From positions 1 through 61,838 of the forward strand of contig NZ_QIBX01000019.1 in the NCBI RefSeq assembly GCF_003725995.1: a stretch of 61,838 nucleotides of DNA, written 5' to 3'. The notes under the pieces were generated by a model. That model worked only from the letters and a program-made list of their open reading frames with translations. It was not told the DNA's origin and searched no databases. This document shows positions 20,027 to 28,598 of the stretch, piece by piece. This DNA comes from Slackia equolifaciens (GTDB lineage Bacteria > Actinomycetota > Coriobacteriia > Coriobacteriales > Eggerthellaceae). A program made the translations under genes and the position numbers. How positions within the stretch are numbered: position 1 is the stretch's first letter; each line of letters starts with the position of its first letter.

Positions 20027-21108
20027 GGCTTCGAGGGAGTGACGACGCTGGGGGCGATGGCTGCCGCCGTGACGGGCATTGCCCTTTTCCCGATCTTGCT
20101 CCCGAAGATGGCTTCGACAGCGGCGCCGCCCTTCGCCTGCGTTCCGCAGCGCAGGTTGCTGAGGCTTCGCTCGATTTCCTCTGCCCATGACGCAAGGAGC
20201 GCGAAACTCTCATCGTCCCATTCTTGGAGGAGATCCTCATCGTAAACCGGATTGGGTAGGCTCCGTGTTGCTGCGAGCGATTTTGCATATTGGATGAAGC
20301 TTTCCAGGAATTCGATCGCCTTTGCGTTATCGGGCAGGTGATCGGATGATCTTCCGACGATGACGGTGACTACGCAGGATGCCGGTGCCTTCTCGGACTT
20401 GCCGCAGCGATGGTAGAACTCGTCCCGAGAACGCTTCAGAACCTGGATCGCTCTCTGCATCTCCGAACGGTCGAGGGAGTCCGGCACCTCTTCGATAGAT
20501 GCGTAGAGGCTTCGGCTTTCCTCCAGGATTCGAGCCTTCCTTTGGGCTCTGCCCAGGGCAGCGAAGCGTTCGTTCTTATCGATGAACCACTGGCACAGCC
20601 CGCGAGGGTTGCTTCCATGCCATCGTTCGGGATTCTTCCAGGCCATCGAGACTGAGCTGTCCGCGTACTCCTGGTGCGTCTTGCGGGTCTTGTCGTCAAT
20701 GCAGGTGTTCAGGTCGAGTCGGAACCCTCCTTCGATTCCGCTGGCTACGTATTCGATGGTGATGCACTCGTCGCACTCTTTCGCCATGTTGCCGTACCTG
20801 TCGCTTTCGAGGAGGGTCTCATCGACGGGGCCTCTGACTTCCCCGGGCGTGCTGTTCGCGCTGTCGAAGCCCGGACGATTCACGAGGACGTCGATGTCGA
20901 AGTACGCGTCCTCATTTTCGGAATAGGGCCTCACCACGGTTCCTGTCAAGATGGAGCCGCATGGCGATATATCCGCATCGATACCGTGGTTTCCTAGGAA
21001 TTCTCCTACAGCCTTGTAATGGGACGTCGCCTCCTCGAACATCGAGGGTGTGATGTCCAGGAGCTTTGCGCCTTTCGAAAGGATGTTGTTGATTTCAGTC
21101 TCGTTCAT
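20014..21108 (-). CDS. CD-NTase-like (SMODS) nucleotidyltransferase
   Basis: A 364-residue protein starting at ATG 21108, with GGAGCGGAA just upstream; the longer frame to 21162 has no ribosome site. The catalytic core of cGAS/DncV-like enzymes is visible: CGSILTGTVVRP (Gly51-Ser52), then FDIDVLV with Asp71 and Asp73 as metal ligands, and the third acidic residue Asp132 in GGFRLDLN. A helical C-terminal half (about 180-340) fits the OAS-like helical domain. Such enzymes make cyclic di- or trinucleotides on phage infection and activate an effector. It is the first gene of a two-gene minus operon with the E2-like gene and faces the RloAB/S-4TM operon across a 142-bp gap. The nucleotide product cannot be predicted. 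Confidence 0.82.
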   Translation of the reverse strand: MNETEINNILSKGAKLLDITPSMFEEATSHYKAVGEFLGNHGIDADISPCGSILTGTVVRPYSENEDAYFDIDVLVNRPGFDSANSTPGEVRGPVDETLLESDRYGNMAKECDECITIEYVASGIEGGFRLDLNTCIDDKTRKTHQEYADSSVSMAWKNPERWHGSNPRGLCQWFIDKNERFAALGRAQRKARILEESRSLYASIEEVPDSLDRSEMQRAIQVLKRSRDEFYHRCGKSEKAPASCVVTVIVGRSSDHLPDNAKAIEFLESFIQYAKSLAATRSLPNPVYDEDLLQEWDDESFALLASWAEEIERSLSNLRCGTQAKGGAAVEAIFGSKIGKRAMPVTAAAIAPSVVTPSKPWSM

Positions 21109-21250
21109 TTCCGCTCCGTTCCGCATATGGCTTCTATGCTTCAAACGTGTTTCTTCTCGCATTCAATCTACCATAATTTGAAATTGAAGCAATAATTTGG
21201 TAGGATTTCTACCGTGTATAACGTACAAATACATTATTAAGGGATCTAAA
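21109..21250. promoter_or_regulatory. Shared divergent regulatory region of the defence locus
   Basis: This AT-rich 142-bp gap separates the two divergent operons. CTACCA (21168-21173) and TGGTAG (21198-21203) form an inverted repeat, and CTACC recurs at 21209-21213 so that GGTAG-GATTT-CTACC is a second small palindrome. TATAAC (21217-21222) is a possible -10 for the plus operon. Three copies of one half-site suggest an operator acting on both arms. Confidence 0.5.
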
Positions 21251-22459
21251 ATGCTCATCGAGTTCACATTCGAGAATTTCAAGTGCTATCGGGGCGAGAC
21301 CACCCTGCAGATGGCTGCCGCTCCCATTGGCGAGCATGCCGAGACGCTCATCCCGGGTCCGGGCAAAAAGGGAATCCTTCCGATTGCGGCGATTTATGGT
21401 CCGAACGGCGGAGGAAAGTCCAGCGTGTTGCAGGCTCTCACATGTTTGGAGCGCCTAATCACTATGCCGTATCTCGTTTTGAGGGCGCGCCTTTCGAAGA
21501 CGCCTCATATCGAGTGCCGCCCCTACGCTTTCGAGGCGGAGAGCCGTTCCGAGGCGACGACGTTCTGCGTGATTTTCCAGGTTGGCGATTATACGTATCG
21601 CTATATTCTCTCGGTGCTCGGTGGAGAGGTGGTTGAAGAGTACCTCCATAGGCGAAGGGTGGGCAGAGGAGCGGAGGCCACGCTGTTCGAGCGCGCGGAC
21701 GGTGCCGTCGAGCTCGGCTCCTCCCTGAGGCGCAAGGGGGTGAACACCGACGTCGACTCGATGATGCCCTACCTGTCGTTCTTGGCGATCAACTACGACA
21801 TAGAGGCGGTGGAGGAGGCGTTCGGCTGGTTCCTTGGCTGCCAGGTTCTCGACTACTCCGAGTCGTCCTTTGAGGACTATTTTTTGGAGCCGAGGGGCGA
21901 TGATGAGAGACGGTTGATCGTACGAATGCTCAACGCCATGGATATCGACATCACGGGAATCCGTTACCAGAGGGACGATGAGGGTCTGGAAATCTACCTT
22001 ACCCACGAGTCGAGCGACGGCACTGAGCTGGAGCTCGGCGAGGAGTCGAACGGCACGAGGAAACTGCTCAACCTCGTTCCTCCGTTTCTCAGGGCGCTCG
22101 AGAACGGCTGCCTTGTTGTTTCCGACGAGCTTGACGCGAAGCTTCATCCGAAGCTCCTCAGGTATCTCATTATGCTGTTCACGAACAGGGATATCAACAA
22201 GAACGGCGCGCAGTTGGTGCTCACGTCGCACGATATGACGATCCTCAACAGTTCCGTCTTCCGACGCGACGAGATCTGGTTCGCGGCTAAGACCCCCGAA
22301 GGCCCGTCGACGCTGTACTCGCTTTCCGATATCGCCGACATCGACGGAAAGCGCATCCGCACCCAGAATGCGTACGACAGACAGTACCTCGCGGGTCGTT
22401 ATGGCGCCGACCCCTACCTCAGGAGCATGTTGGAGTGGGGCGGTGGCGATGAGCAATAA
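21251..22459 (+). CDS. AAA15/AAA21-type ATPase, RloA-like
   Basis: A 402-residue SMC/ABC-related ATPase. ATG 21251 begins MLIEFTFENFKCY, the usual start of this family ('FxNFxxY'); the frame to 21197 adds unlikely residues. Walker A is GPNGGGKSS at 50-58, followed by a long insert, the signature-like ELGEESNGTRKLLNL (about 260-273), Walker B CLVVSDELDAKLHP (about 288-301) and LTSHD (about 324-328). It is the first gene of a three-gene operon with RloB and an S-4TM protein. RloA/RloB pairs are known from restriction-linked loci and resemble the AbiL abortive-infection pair. The ATPase probably senses or holds the toxic partner until phage infection (inference). Confidence 0.85.
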   Translation: MLIEFTFENFKCYRGETTLQMAAAPIGEHAETLIPGPGKKGILPIAAIYGPNGGGKSSVLQALTCLERLITMPYLVLRARLSKTPHIECRPYAFEAESRSEATTFCVIFQVGDYTYRYILSVLGGEVVEEYLHRRRVGRGAEATLFERADGAVELGSSLRRKGVNTDVDSMMPYLSFLAINYDIEAVEEAFGWFLGCQVLDYSESSFEDYFLEPRGDDERRLIVRMLNAMDIDITGIRYQRDDEGLEIYLTHESSDGTELELGEESNGTRKLLNLVPPFLRALENGCLVVSDELDAKLHPKLLRYLIMLFTNRDINKNGAQLVLTSHDMTILNSSVFRRDEIWFAAKTPEGPSTLYSLSDIADIDGKRIRTQNAYDRQYLAGRYGADPYLRSMLEWGGGDEQ

Positions 22460-23183
22460 GCCCCCGAAACACAGCGAGGTCAAGAAGAAGGAGAGCGCGG
22501 CGAAGAGGATGAGGGCGAGCTGGGGGAAGCCGCGCGCCGCAGCTCCTTCAATCAGGATCCGCCCCGAGCGCTTCCTCATCGTTACCGAGGGAACAAAGAC
22601 TGAGCCCTATTACTTCGACGGTTTCAGGAAGCGAATCAACGCAGGGTATCATGGCGAGTATGTGACGCTGCGGGTGTGCGGCGTGGGCGACAACACCGTA
22701 TCGCTGTTTGAGAGGGCAAGGGCGATCGCCATTGCTGATCCCGATGGGTTCACGCAGGTCTGGGTCGTCTACGACAAGGACAGCTTCCCTTCCCGCGACT
22801 TCAACGCCGTCGAGGAACGCTGCGCCTCCGCAAGTGGCAAAGGCACGGTATACCGCGCAGCGTGGACCAACGAGGCCTTCGAGCTGTGGTACATACTCCA
22901 CTTCGCCTACGTCGACTCCGCGCTGGACAGAGGTTCTTACGAACCCATCCTCACGCGTCACCTTTGCGCCGAGGGTTTCGGCAGGTACGAAAAGAACCGA
23001 ACGGACATGTTCGATATCCTCGAAGGCCGCATGCGTGCGGCGATTTCGAATGCGAAGAGGCTCGAGAAGTCCAATAGGGGCCTTGCCCCTGCAGATTCGA
23101 ATCCGGGCACGGCGATCCATTTGCTTGTCATGGAGTTGCTGCCCTATCTGAGCTCTGGGGCGTTAGGTGATTGTGTTGAATAG
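22449..23183 (+). CDS. RloB family protein (Toprim-like nuclease candidate)
   Basis: A 244-residue RloB. ATG 22449 overlaps the ATPase stop by 11 bases. After a basic N-terminal tail (KKKESAAKRMR), the core reads FLIVTEGTKTEPYYFDGF (Glu47 and Glu52), VVYDKDSFP (Asp109, Asp111) and NEAFELWYILHF (about 141-152). The Glu plus Asp-x-Asp layout is that of Toprim-like active sites, and the last block is a RloB hallmark. It probably is the effector nuclease controlled by the ATPase encoded before it. Overlapping ends with both neighbours show tight co-translation. Confidence 0.85.
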   Translation: MSNKPPKHSEVKKKESAAKRMRASWGKPRAAAPSIRIRPERFLIVTEGTKTEPYYFDGFRKRINAGYHGEYVTLRVCGVGDNTVSLFERARAIAIADPDGFTQVWVVYDKDSFPSRDFNAVEERCASASGKGTVYRAAWTNEAFELWYILHFAYVDSALDRGSYEPILTRHLCAEGFGRYEKNRTDMFDILEGRMRAAISNAKRLEKSNRGLAPADSNPGTAIHLLVMELLPYLSSGALGDCVE

Positions 23184-23997
23184 TGGTGCGAGGATTAACG
23201 AGATTCAGAACAGCGAAGAGAGCAAACGACTGTTGGCGGCTCAGCGCCAGACGTATACGGATGCGAAACTGGTGGACCTGGTGAATGCCTGTGTTTGCCT
23301 TCTGCTGCCGCTAGGGGTTACCGTTGCACAGATTTTTCTGAACGTGCCTTCGGAGGCTATTATCCTGGTTTGGATTGCGACCGTGGTTGCAGGCATCTGC
23401 CTGCCGAAGCGGTCCAAGCACCTTGTCGACGAAGCTGCTGCTATGCAGCAGCGCTTCGATTCGGATGTCTTCGGAATCAAATTCGAGAACGTGAGCCGAG
23501 ACGACAGGAGGATCGCTTCGCAGGCTGGGCGCTATCGCGAACGCCATGATGGCGATGGCAAGTTTAGACTTGATAACTGGTATTCAGTCGATATCGAGGA
23601 CGCAAGACCGGGCGATGCAATCGCCAGATGCCAACGTCAAAATACCGAATGGACGAAGCGACTGCTCAAACGCAGTATATGCATCGAGATCTGCATCGCG
23701 GTTATTGTCGCCGCTGCGCTGGCTGTTTTGGTTTTGCGTTTGGGCATCAATCCCTTCAACCTCTTTTTCCTCTTCTCGATAATAGGATGGATGATTCAGC
23801 GAGTCGTTGAATGCCGTGATGCTTTCGCCAGAGTCGGAGCGCTTGCGTATTCCTTGTCGTCGTTCAGGCTATCTTCAAAAGAGGATATCCTGCGGGTTCA
23901 GGAAAAGATTTTCGAGTACAGAAAGGCACCTTACCTCGTTCCTGATTGGCTGTACGCTCTTTTCAAAGGGAGAGATGAAACAGCTACGATGAACTGA
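23167..23997 (+). CDS. S-4TM-type membrane effector
   Basis: A 276-residue protein resembling the SMODS-associated S-4TM family, proposed pore-forming effectors of CBASS. The N-terminus INEIQNSEESKRLLAAQRQT and YTDAK are typical. Two pairs of transmembrane helices (about 35-57 and 62-80; about 168-190 and 195-215) flank a soluble middle region with WYSVDIEDA. GTG 23167 overlaps the RloB stop by 17 bases. In known CBASS operons S-4TM follows the CD-NTase and E2; here those genes lie on the opposite strand and S-4TM sits behind rloAB. Whether it answers to the nucleotide signal, to RloAB or to both is open. A short ATGAACT repeat (three copies, about 23989-24011) overlaps its stop. Confidence 0.72.
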   Translation: MIVLNSGARINEIQNSEESKRLLAAQRQTYTDAKLVDLVNACVCLLLPLGVTVAQIFLNVPSEAIILVWIATVVAGICLPKRSKHLVDEAAAMQQRFDSDVFGIKFENVSRDDRRIASQAGRYRERHDGDGKFRLDNWYSVDIEDARPGDAIARCQRQNTEWTKRLLKRSICIEICIAVIVAAALAVLVLRLGINPFNLFFLFSIIGWMIQRVVECRDAFARVGALAYSLSSFRLSSKEDILRVQEKIFEYRKAPYLVPDWLYALFKGRDETATMN

Positions 23998-25474
<1,477 letters not shown>

Positions 25475-25672
25475 ACGGCTCGCGTTTGCCCCGCGCATCG
25501 AATCGCTCCACGGCAACAAAGCGACGAGTCTTGTATGCGCACCAATAGTCGGCAGCCTGCCATCCACAGGGCGTCTGCGCCATTGACGGCTTCGTAAAAT
25601 TTAGGTTAAACGCGCTTTGGTACAATACTCCGATTGATTCGTGTCAAATCGGAAAAGATAAGAAGTAACGCC

Positions 25673-27091
25673 ATGGACATCATCAACCTGCTTAATCAGA
25701 TCGATGCCTTCGTTTGGGGGCCAATCATGATATGCCTGCTGCTCGGCTCGCATATCTTCCTCACCATTCGCACGGGGTTCATCCAGCGTAAACTGCCGCT
25801 TGCCATCAAGATGTCCGTCGTCAACGACGACGATTCCGAGGGAGACGTGAGCCAGTTCGGCGCGCTTGCCACCGCGCTTGCAAGCACCATTGGCACGGGA
25901 TCGATCGTGGGCGTGGCGACCGCTATCATTTCGGGCGGTCCGGGCGCCGTGTTCTGGATGTGGCTTACCGGCGTGTTCGGCATCGCCACCAAGTACGCCG
26001 AGGTGTATGCCTCGGTGCGCTATCGCGTGAAAGATAGCGGCGGCGAGATGCTCGGCGGCGCGATGTACGCCTGGGAGCGCGCGTTCAAGCGCAAGGACGG
26101 CTCCACGCCCTGGTGGGCGAAGCTCGGCGCCGTGGCGTTTGCGCTGTTCGCCGTGATCGCCACCATCGGCACGGGGTCGGCCGTGCAGTCGGCCGCCATG
26201 ACGGGCATTATCGAGTCGAGCATCCCGGGCATTCCCACGTGGGTCATCGCCCTGATCATCGCCATCGCGGTGGCGCTCGTCATCTTCGGCGGCATCAAGG
26301 GCATCGCCAACGTGTGCGAGAAGCTCGTGCCGTTCATGGCCGTCGCATACACGCTGGGCTGCCTGTTCATCCTGGTGTACAACTGGCAGTACATCGTTCC
26401 TGCCATCGGTCTGATCTTCGAATGCGCGTTCACTGCCAAGGCGGCGTTCGGCGGCGCAGTGGGCAGCGGCATCATGGTCGCCCTGCAGTTCGGCTGCGCG
26501 CGCGGCCTGTTCTCCAACGAGTCCGGCCTGGGCTCCGCTCCTATCGTGGCGGCCGCCGCGGCGACCAAGAACCCCGCCCGCCAGGCGCTCGTCGCCATGA
26601 CCGGCACGTTCTGGTCCACGGTCATCATCTGCGCGCTTACCGGCATCGTGCTGGTGGCGACCATGCTGGCAAATCCCGGCATCGTTCAGGGCGAAAGCCT
26701 TTCCGAGGGCGCGGCGCTCTCCAGCGCGGCATTCGCAACCATCCCCGTTATCGGAACGCCGGTGCTGGTGCTGGGCATGATCTGCTTTGCGTATTCCACC
26801 GCCATCGGCTGGAGCTATTACGGCAACCGCTGCGTCACCTATCTGTTCGGTCGCAAGGCGCAGCGCCCCTATCAGGCGGTTTATGTGATTGTGGGCTTCC
26901 TGGGCGCCATGGGCGTAGGCGATGTGGTGTGGACGATTTCCGATATCGGCAACGCGCTCATGGCTGTGCCCAACATCATCATGGTGCTGCTGCTTTCGGG
27001 CCTGATCGCGCGCGAGACCAAGCACTATATCTACGACGACAATCTGGACGAGGTGTTCGACGAGGAAATCCCCGTTGTGACAACGAAGTAG
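25673..27091 (+). CDS. Sodium:amino-acid symporter, AGCS family (AlsT-like)
   Basis: A 472-residue transporter of the alanine or glycine:cation symporter family, with about 11 membrane segments. ATG 25673 begins MDIINLLNQID; the frame upstream is not preceded by a ribosome site. Family blocks are WGPIMICLLLGSHIFLTIRTGF near the start, ALASTIGTGSIVGVATAI (the conserved GTGNI-like loop), GLFSNESGLGSAPI and IGWSYYGNRC. It imports alanine, glycine or a related amino acid with Na+. A possible TACAAT -10 lies at 25621. A damaged paralogue is at 39165-39594. Confidence 0.92.
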   Translation: MDIINLLNQIDAFVWGPIMICLLLGSHIFLTIRTGFIQRKLPLAIKMSVVNDDDSEGDVSQFGALATALASTIGTGSIVGVATAIISGGPGAVFWMWLTGVFGIATKYAEVYASVRYRVKDSGGEMLGGAMYAWERAFKRKDGSTPWWAKLGAVAFALFAVIATIGTGSAVQSAAMTGIIESSIPGIPTWVIALIIAIAVALVIFGGIKGIANVCEKLVPFMAVAYTLGCLFILVYNWQYIVPAIGLIFECAFTAKAAFGGAVGSGIMVALQFGCARGLFSNESGLGSAPIVAAAAATKNPARQALVAMTGTFWSTVIICALTGIVLVATMLANPGIVQGESLSEGAALSSAAFATIPVIGTPVLVLGMICFAYSTAIGWSYYGNRCVTYLFGRKAQRPYQAVYVIVGFLGAMGVGDVVWTISDIGNALMAVPNIIMVLLLSGLIARETKHYIYDDNLDEVFDEEIPVVTTK

Positions 27092-27095
27092 GCCT

Positions 27096-27126
27096 AATCG
27101 CCGTCCCTTAGGGCGGCGATTTTTTG
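27096..27126 (+). terminator. Terminator after the AGCS symporter
   Basis: AATCGCCG pairs with CGGCGATT around an inner CCC/GGG stem with one bulge, followed by six T. It starts five bases after the stop codon. Confidence 0.9.
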
Positions 27127-27238
27127 TACGCGGAAGCGGTATGGACGCGTGAGGCGTGGATGGCGTGCGGCAAGCGACGTATTCGGAGCGACGCGCAGCG
27201 GGGCGGGGCGACGGATTAACGCGGAAGAGGAGGAGCGT

Positions 27239-28138
27239 ATGCGCATAGCGGGACTGCAAAAGCTCACACTGCTGGATTTTCCGGAGCACATGGCGGCTAC
27301 GCTGTTTTGTCCCGGGTGCGATTTCCGCTGTCCGTTTTGCCACAACGCGTCGCTCGTGGTGCCGGGGCGCGAGGGGTTTCCCGCCATGGATCTGGATGAG
27401 ATTCGCGCTTTTCTGCGTAAACGTCGCGGCGTGCTGGACGGCGTATGCATCACGGGCGGCGAGCCGCTGCTCCAGCCCGATATCGCCGACTTTTGCGCCG
27501 AGCTCAAGAGCATGGGCTTTGCGGTCAAGCTCGATACAAACGGGAGCTTTCCCGCCACGCTTGAGCATCTGGTGGAGCGCGGCCTGGTGGATTACGTCGC
27601 CATGGATATGAAGGCGGCGGTTGGGATTGGCTCAAGGGGCAACGAGGAAAACTCGGCGGCGAATCTGGCGTCCCGCAACGAGGGTTCGGACGATGCGTCC
27701 GGCATCGCGCATCCGGCGCCTTGTAACGAGGCGCGTTTTGGAACGGACGCTCCGGATGCGCGCGAGGAAGATTCTGCGGGTGAAGCGCCGCTTGCCGCCG
27801 AGGAGCTTCGTTTTGCTCGGGTGGCGGGCATCGCCCCCGTTCACGCGCGTTCGCTCATGGCTTCGGTGGGGGAGTCGGCCACGTTTCTGATGCGCGGCCT
27901 GGTTCCGTACGAGTTCCGCACTACCGTGGTGCGTGAGCTGCACGACGCGGCGCATCTGGCCGCAATCGCCTCCGACATCCGCGGCGCCCGTGCGTGGTAT
28001 TTGCAGGCCTTCGTGGATTCCGACGGCGTGATTGGTGGGCGGGGTACGCTCCATACGTATTCGTCCGAAGAGATGCACGCGTTGGCCCATGCGGTGCGTT
28101 CGTTCGTGCCGTCAGCTCAGGTGCGTGGCGTCGACTAA
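27239..28138 (+). CDS. nrdG: Anaerobic ribonucleoside-triphosphate reductase activating protein (radical SAM)
   Basis: A 299-residue radical SAM activase that installs the glycyl radical on NrdD. ATG 27239 follows GAGGAGCGT. The N-terminus RIAGLQKLTLLDFPEH and the cluster motif CPGCDFRCPFCHN (about 21-33) are typical; CITGGEPLLQPDI and KLDTNGSFP bind SAM. Between YVAMDMKAAVG (about 121-131) and VARVAGIAPVHA-like sequence there is an inserted, low-complexity, acidic and Ala-rich stretch of about 60 residues (GSRGNEENSAAN, then DAPDAREEDSAGEAP). This makes it longer than the usual ~230 residues. EFRTTVVRELHD resumes the family fold. It lies upstream of nrdD but is separated from it by 460 bases, so it is likely its own transcript. 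Confidence 0.88.
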   Translation: MRIAGLQKLTLLDFPEHMAATLFCPGCDFRCPFCHNASLVVPGREGFPAMDLDEIRAFLRKRRGVLDGVCITGGEPLLQPDIADFCAELKSMGFAVKLDTNGSFPATLEHLVERGLVDYVAMDMKAAVGIGSRGNEENSAANLASRNEGSDDASGIAHPAPCNEARFGTDAPDAREEDSAGEAPLAAEELRFARVAGIAPVHARSLMASVGESATFLMRGLVPYEFRTTVVRELHDAAHLAAIASDIRGARAWYLQAFVDSDGVIGGRGTLHTYSSEEMHALAHAVRSFVPSAQVRGVD

Positions 28139-28598
28139 CCGCGTCGACTAATTGAATTCAGAATCATGGGCTGCTTTCACGGTGCACATATAGCATGCCG
28201 TTCACCGAAAACCATGGAGCCGGGACCGCGCGAGGCGGCTTGGCGATAGTGCATATCGCATGCGGCGTTATCGCAGGTGGGCGGCGAACGTGCAGGACGG
28301 GCATGCATCGCCATGGGTTATCCAGTACGGGACAGGCGGCGGGTGTTTGCCCAGTTGCGCACGAATAGCGTGCTTAGTTTTCCCCAGGTTTTCCACCTGA
28401 ATACACAATATCTTGTGGCAACGAAGGCTTTACAAAACTAAATATTGCATTTAAGGCGGCAGGGCGATAGGATTGACAACGCACTCGTTACTTTTTGAAA
28501 CCGCCTGTGGTTACGCAGAGAACGGGTTTCCAAAGCGCTTGTAGCGTACGTTGTCATTCGGCCGTTTAGAGGTCGCAGTTCGATGAAAAGGGGCAGCC
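28139..28598. other. Long nrdG-nrdD intergenic leader
   Basis: No gene was found in 460 bases. The left 250 bases are GC-rich with several GCATGC-type short palindromes but no structure I can assign. The right part is AT-rich and carries the NrdR boxes and a TTGACA at 28474. No known riboswitch core was recognised. Confidence 0.4.
28403..28450 (+). promoter_or_regulatory. Tandem NrdR boxes upstream of nrdD
   Basis: ACACAATATCTTGTGG (28403-28418) is a close match to the NrdR box (consensus like acacwAtATatwgtgt). A weaker copy, AAACTAAATATTGCAT, starts 32 bases later at 28435. A spacing of about three helical turns is what NrdR, the ATP-cone repressor of ribonucleotide reductase genes, needs. 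NrdR would tune nrdD to the dNTP level. Confidence 0.75.

Noticed and set aside
20027-20188. N-terminal extension of the E2-like frame
   Set aside because: It overlaps the CD-NTase gene fully in another frame; coupling at ATG 20026/20011 is far more likely.
25601-27568. 655-codon minus-strand frame across the symporter and nrdG
   Set aside because: It crosses a terminator and two real genes and has shadow composition.
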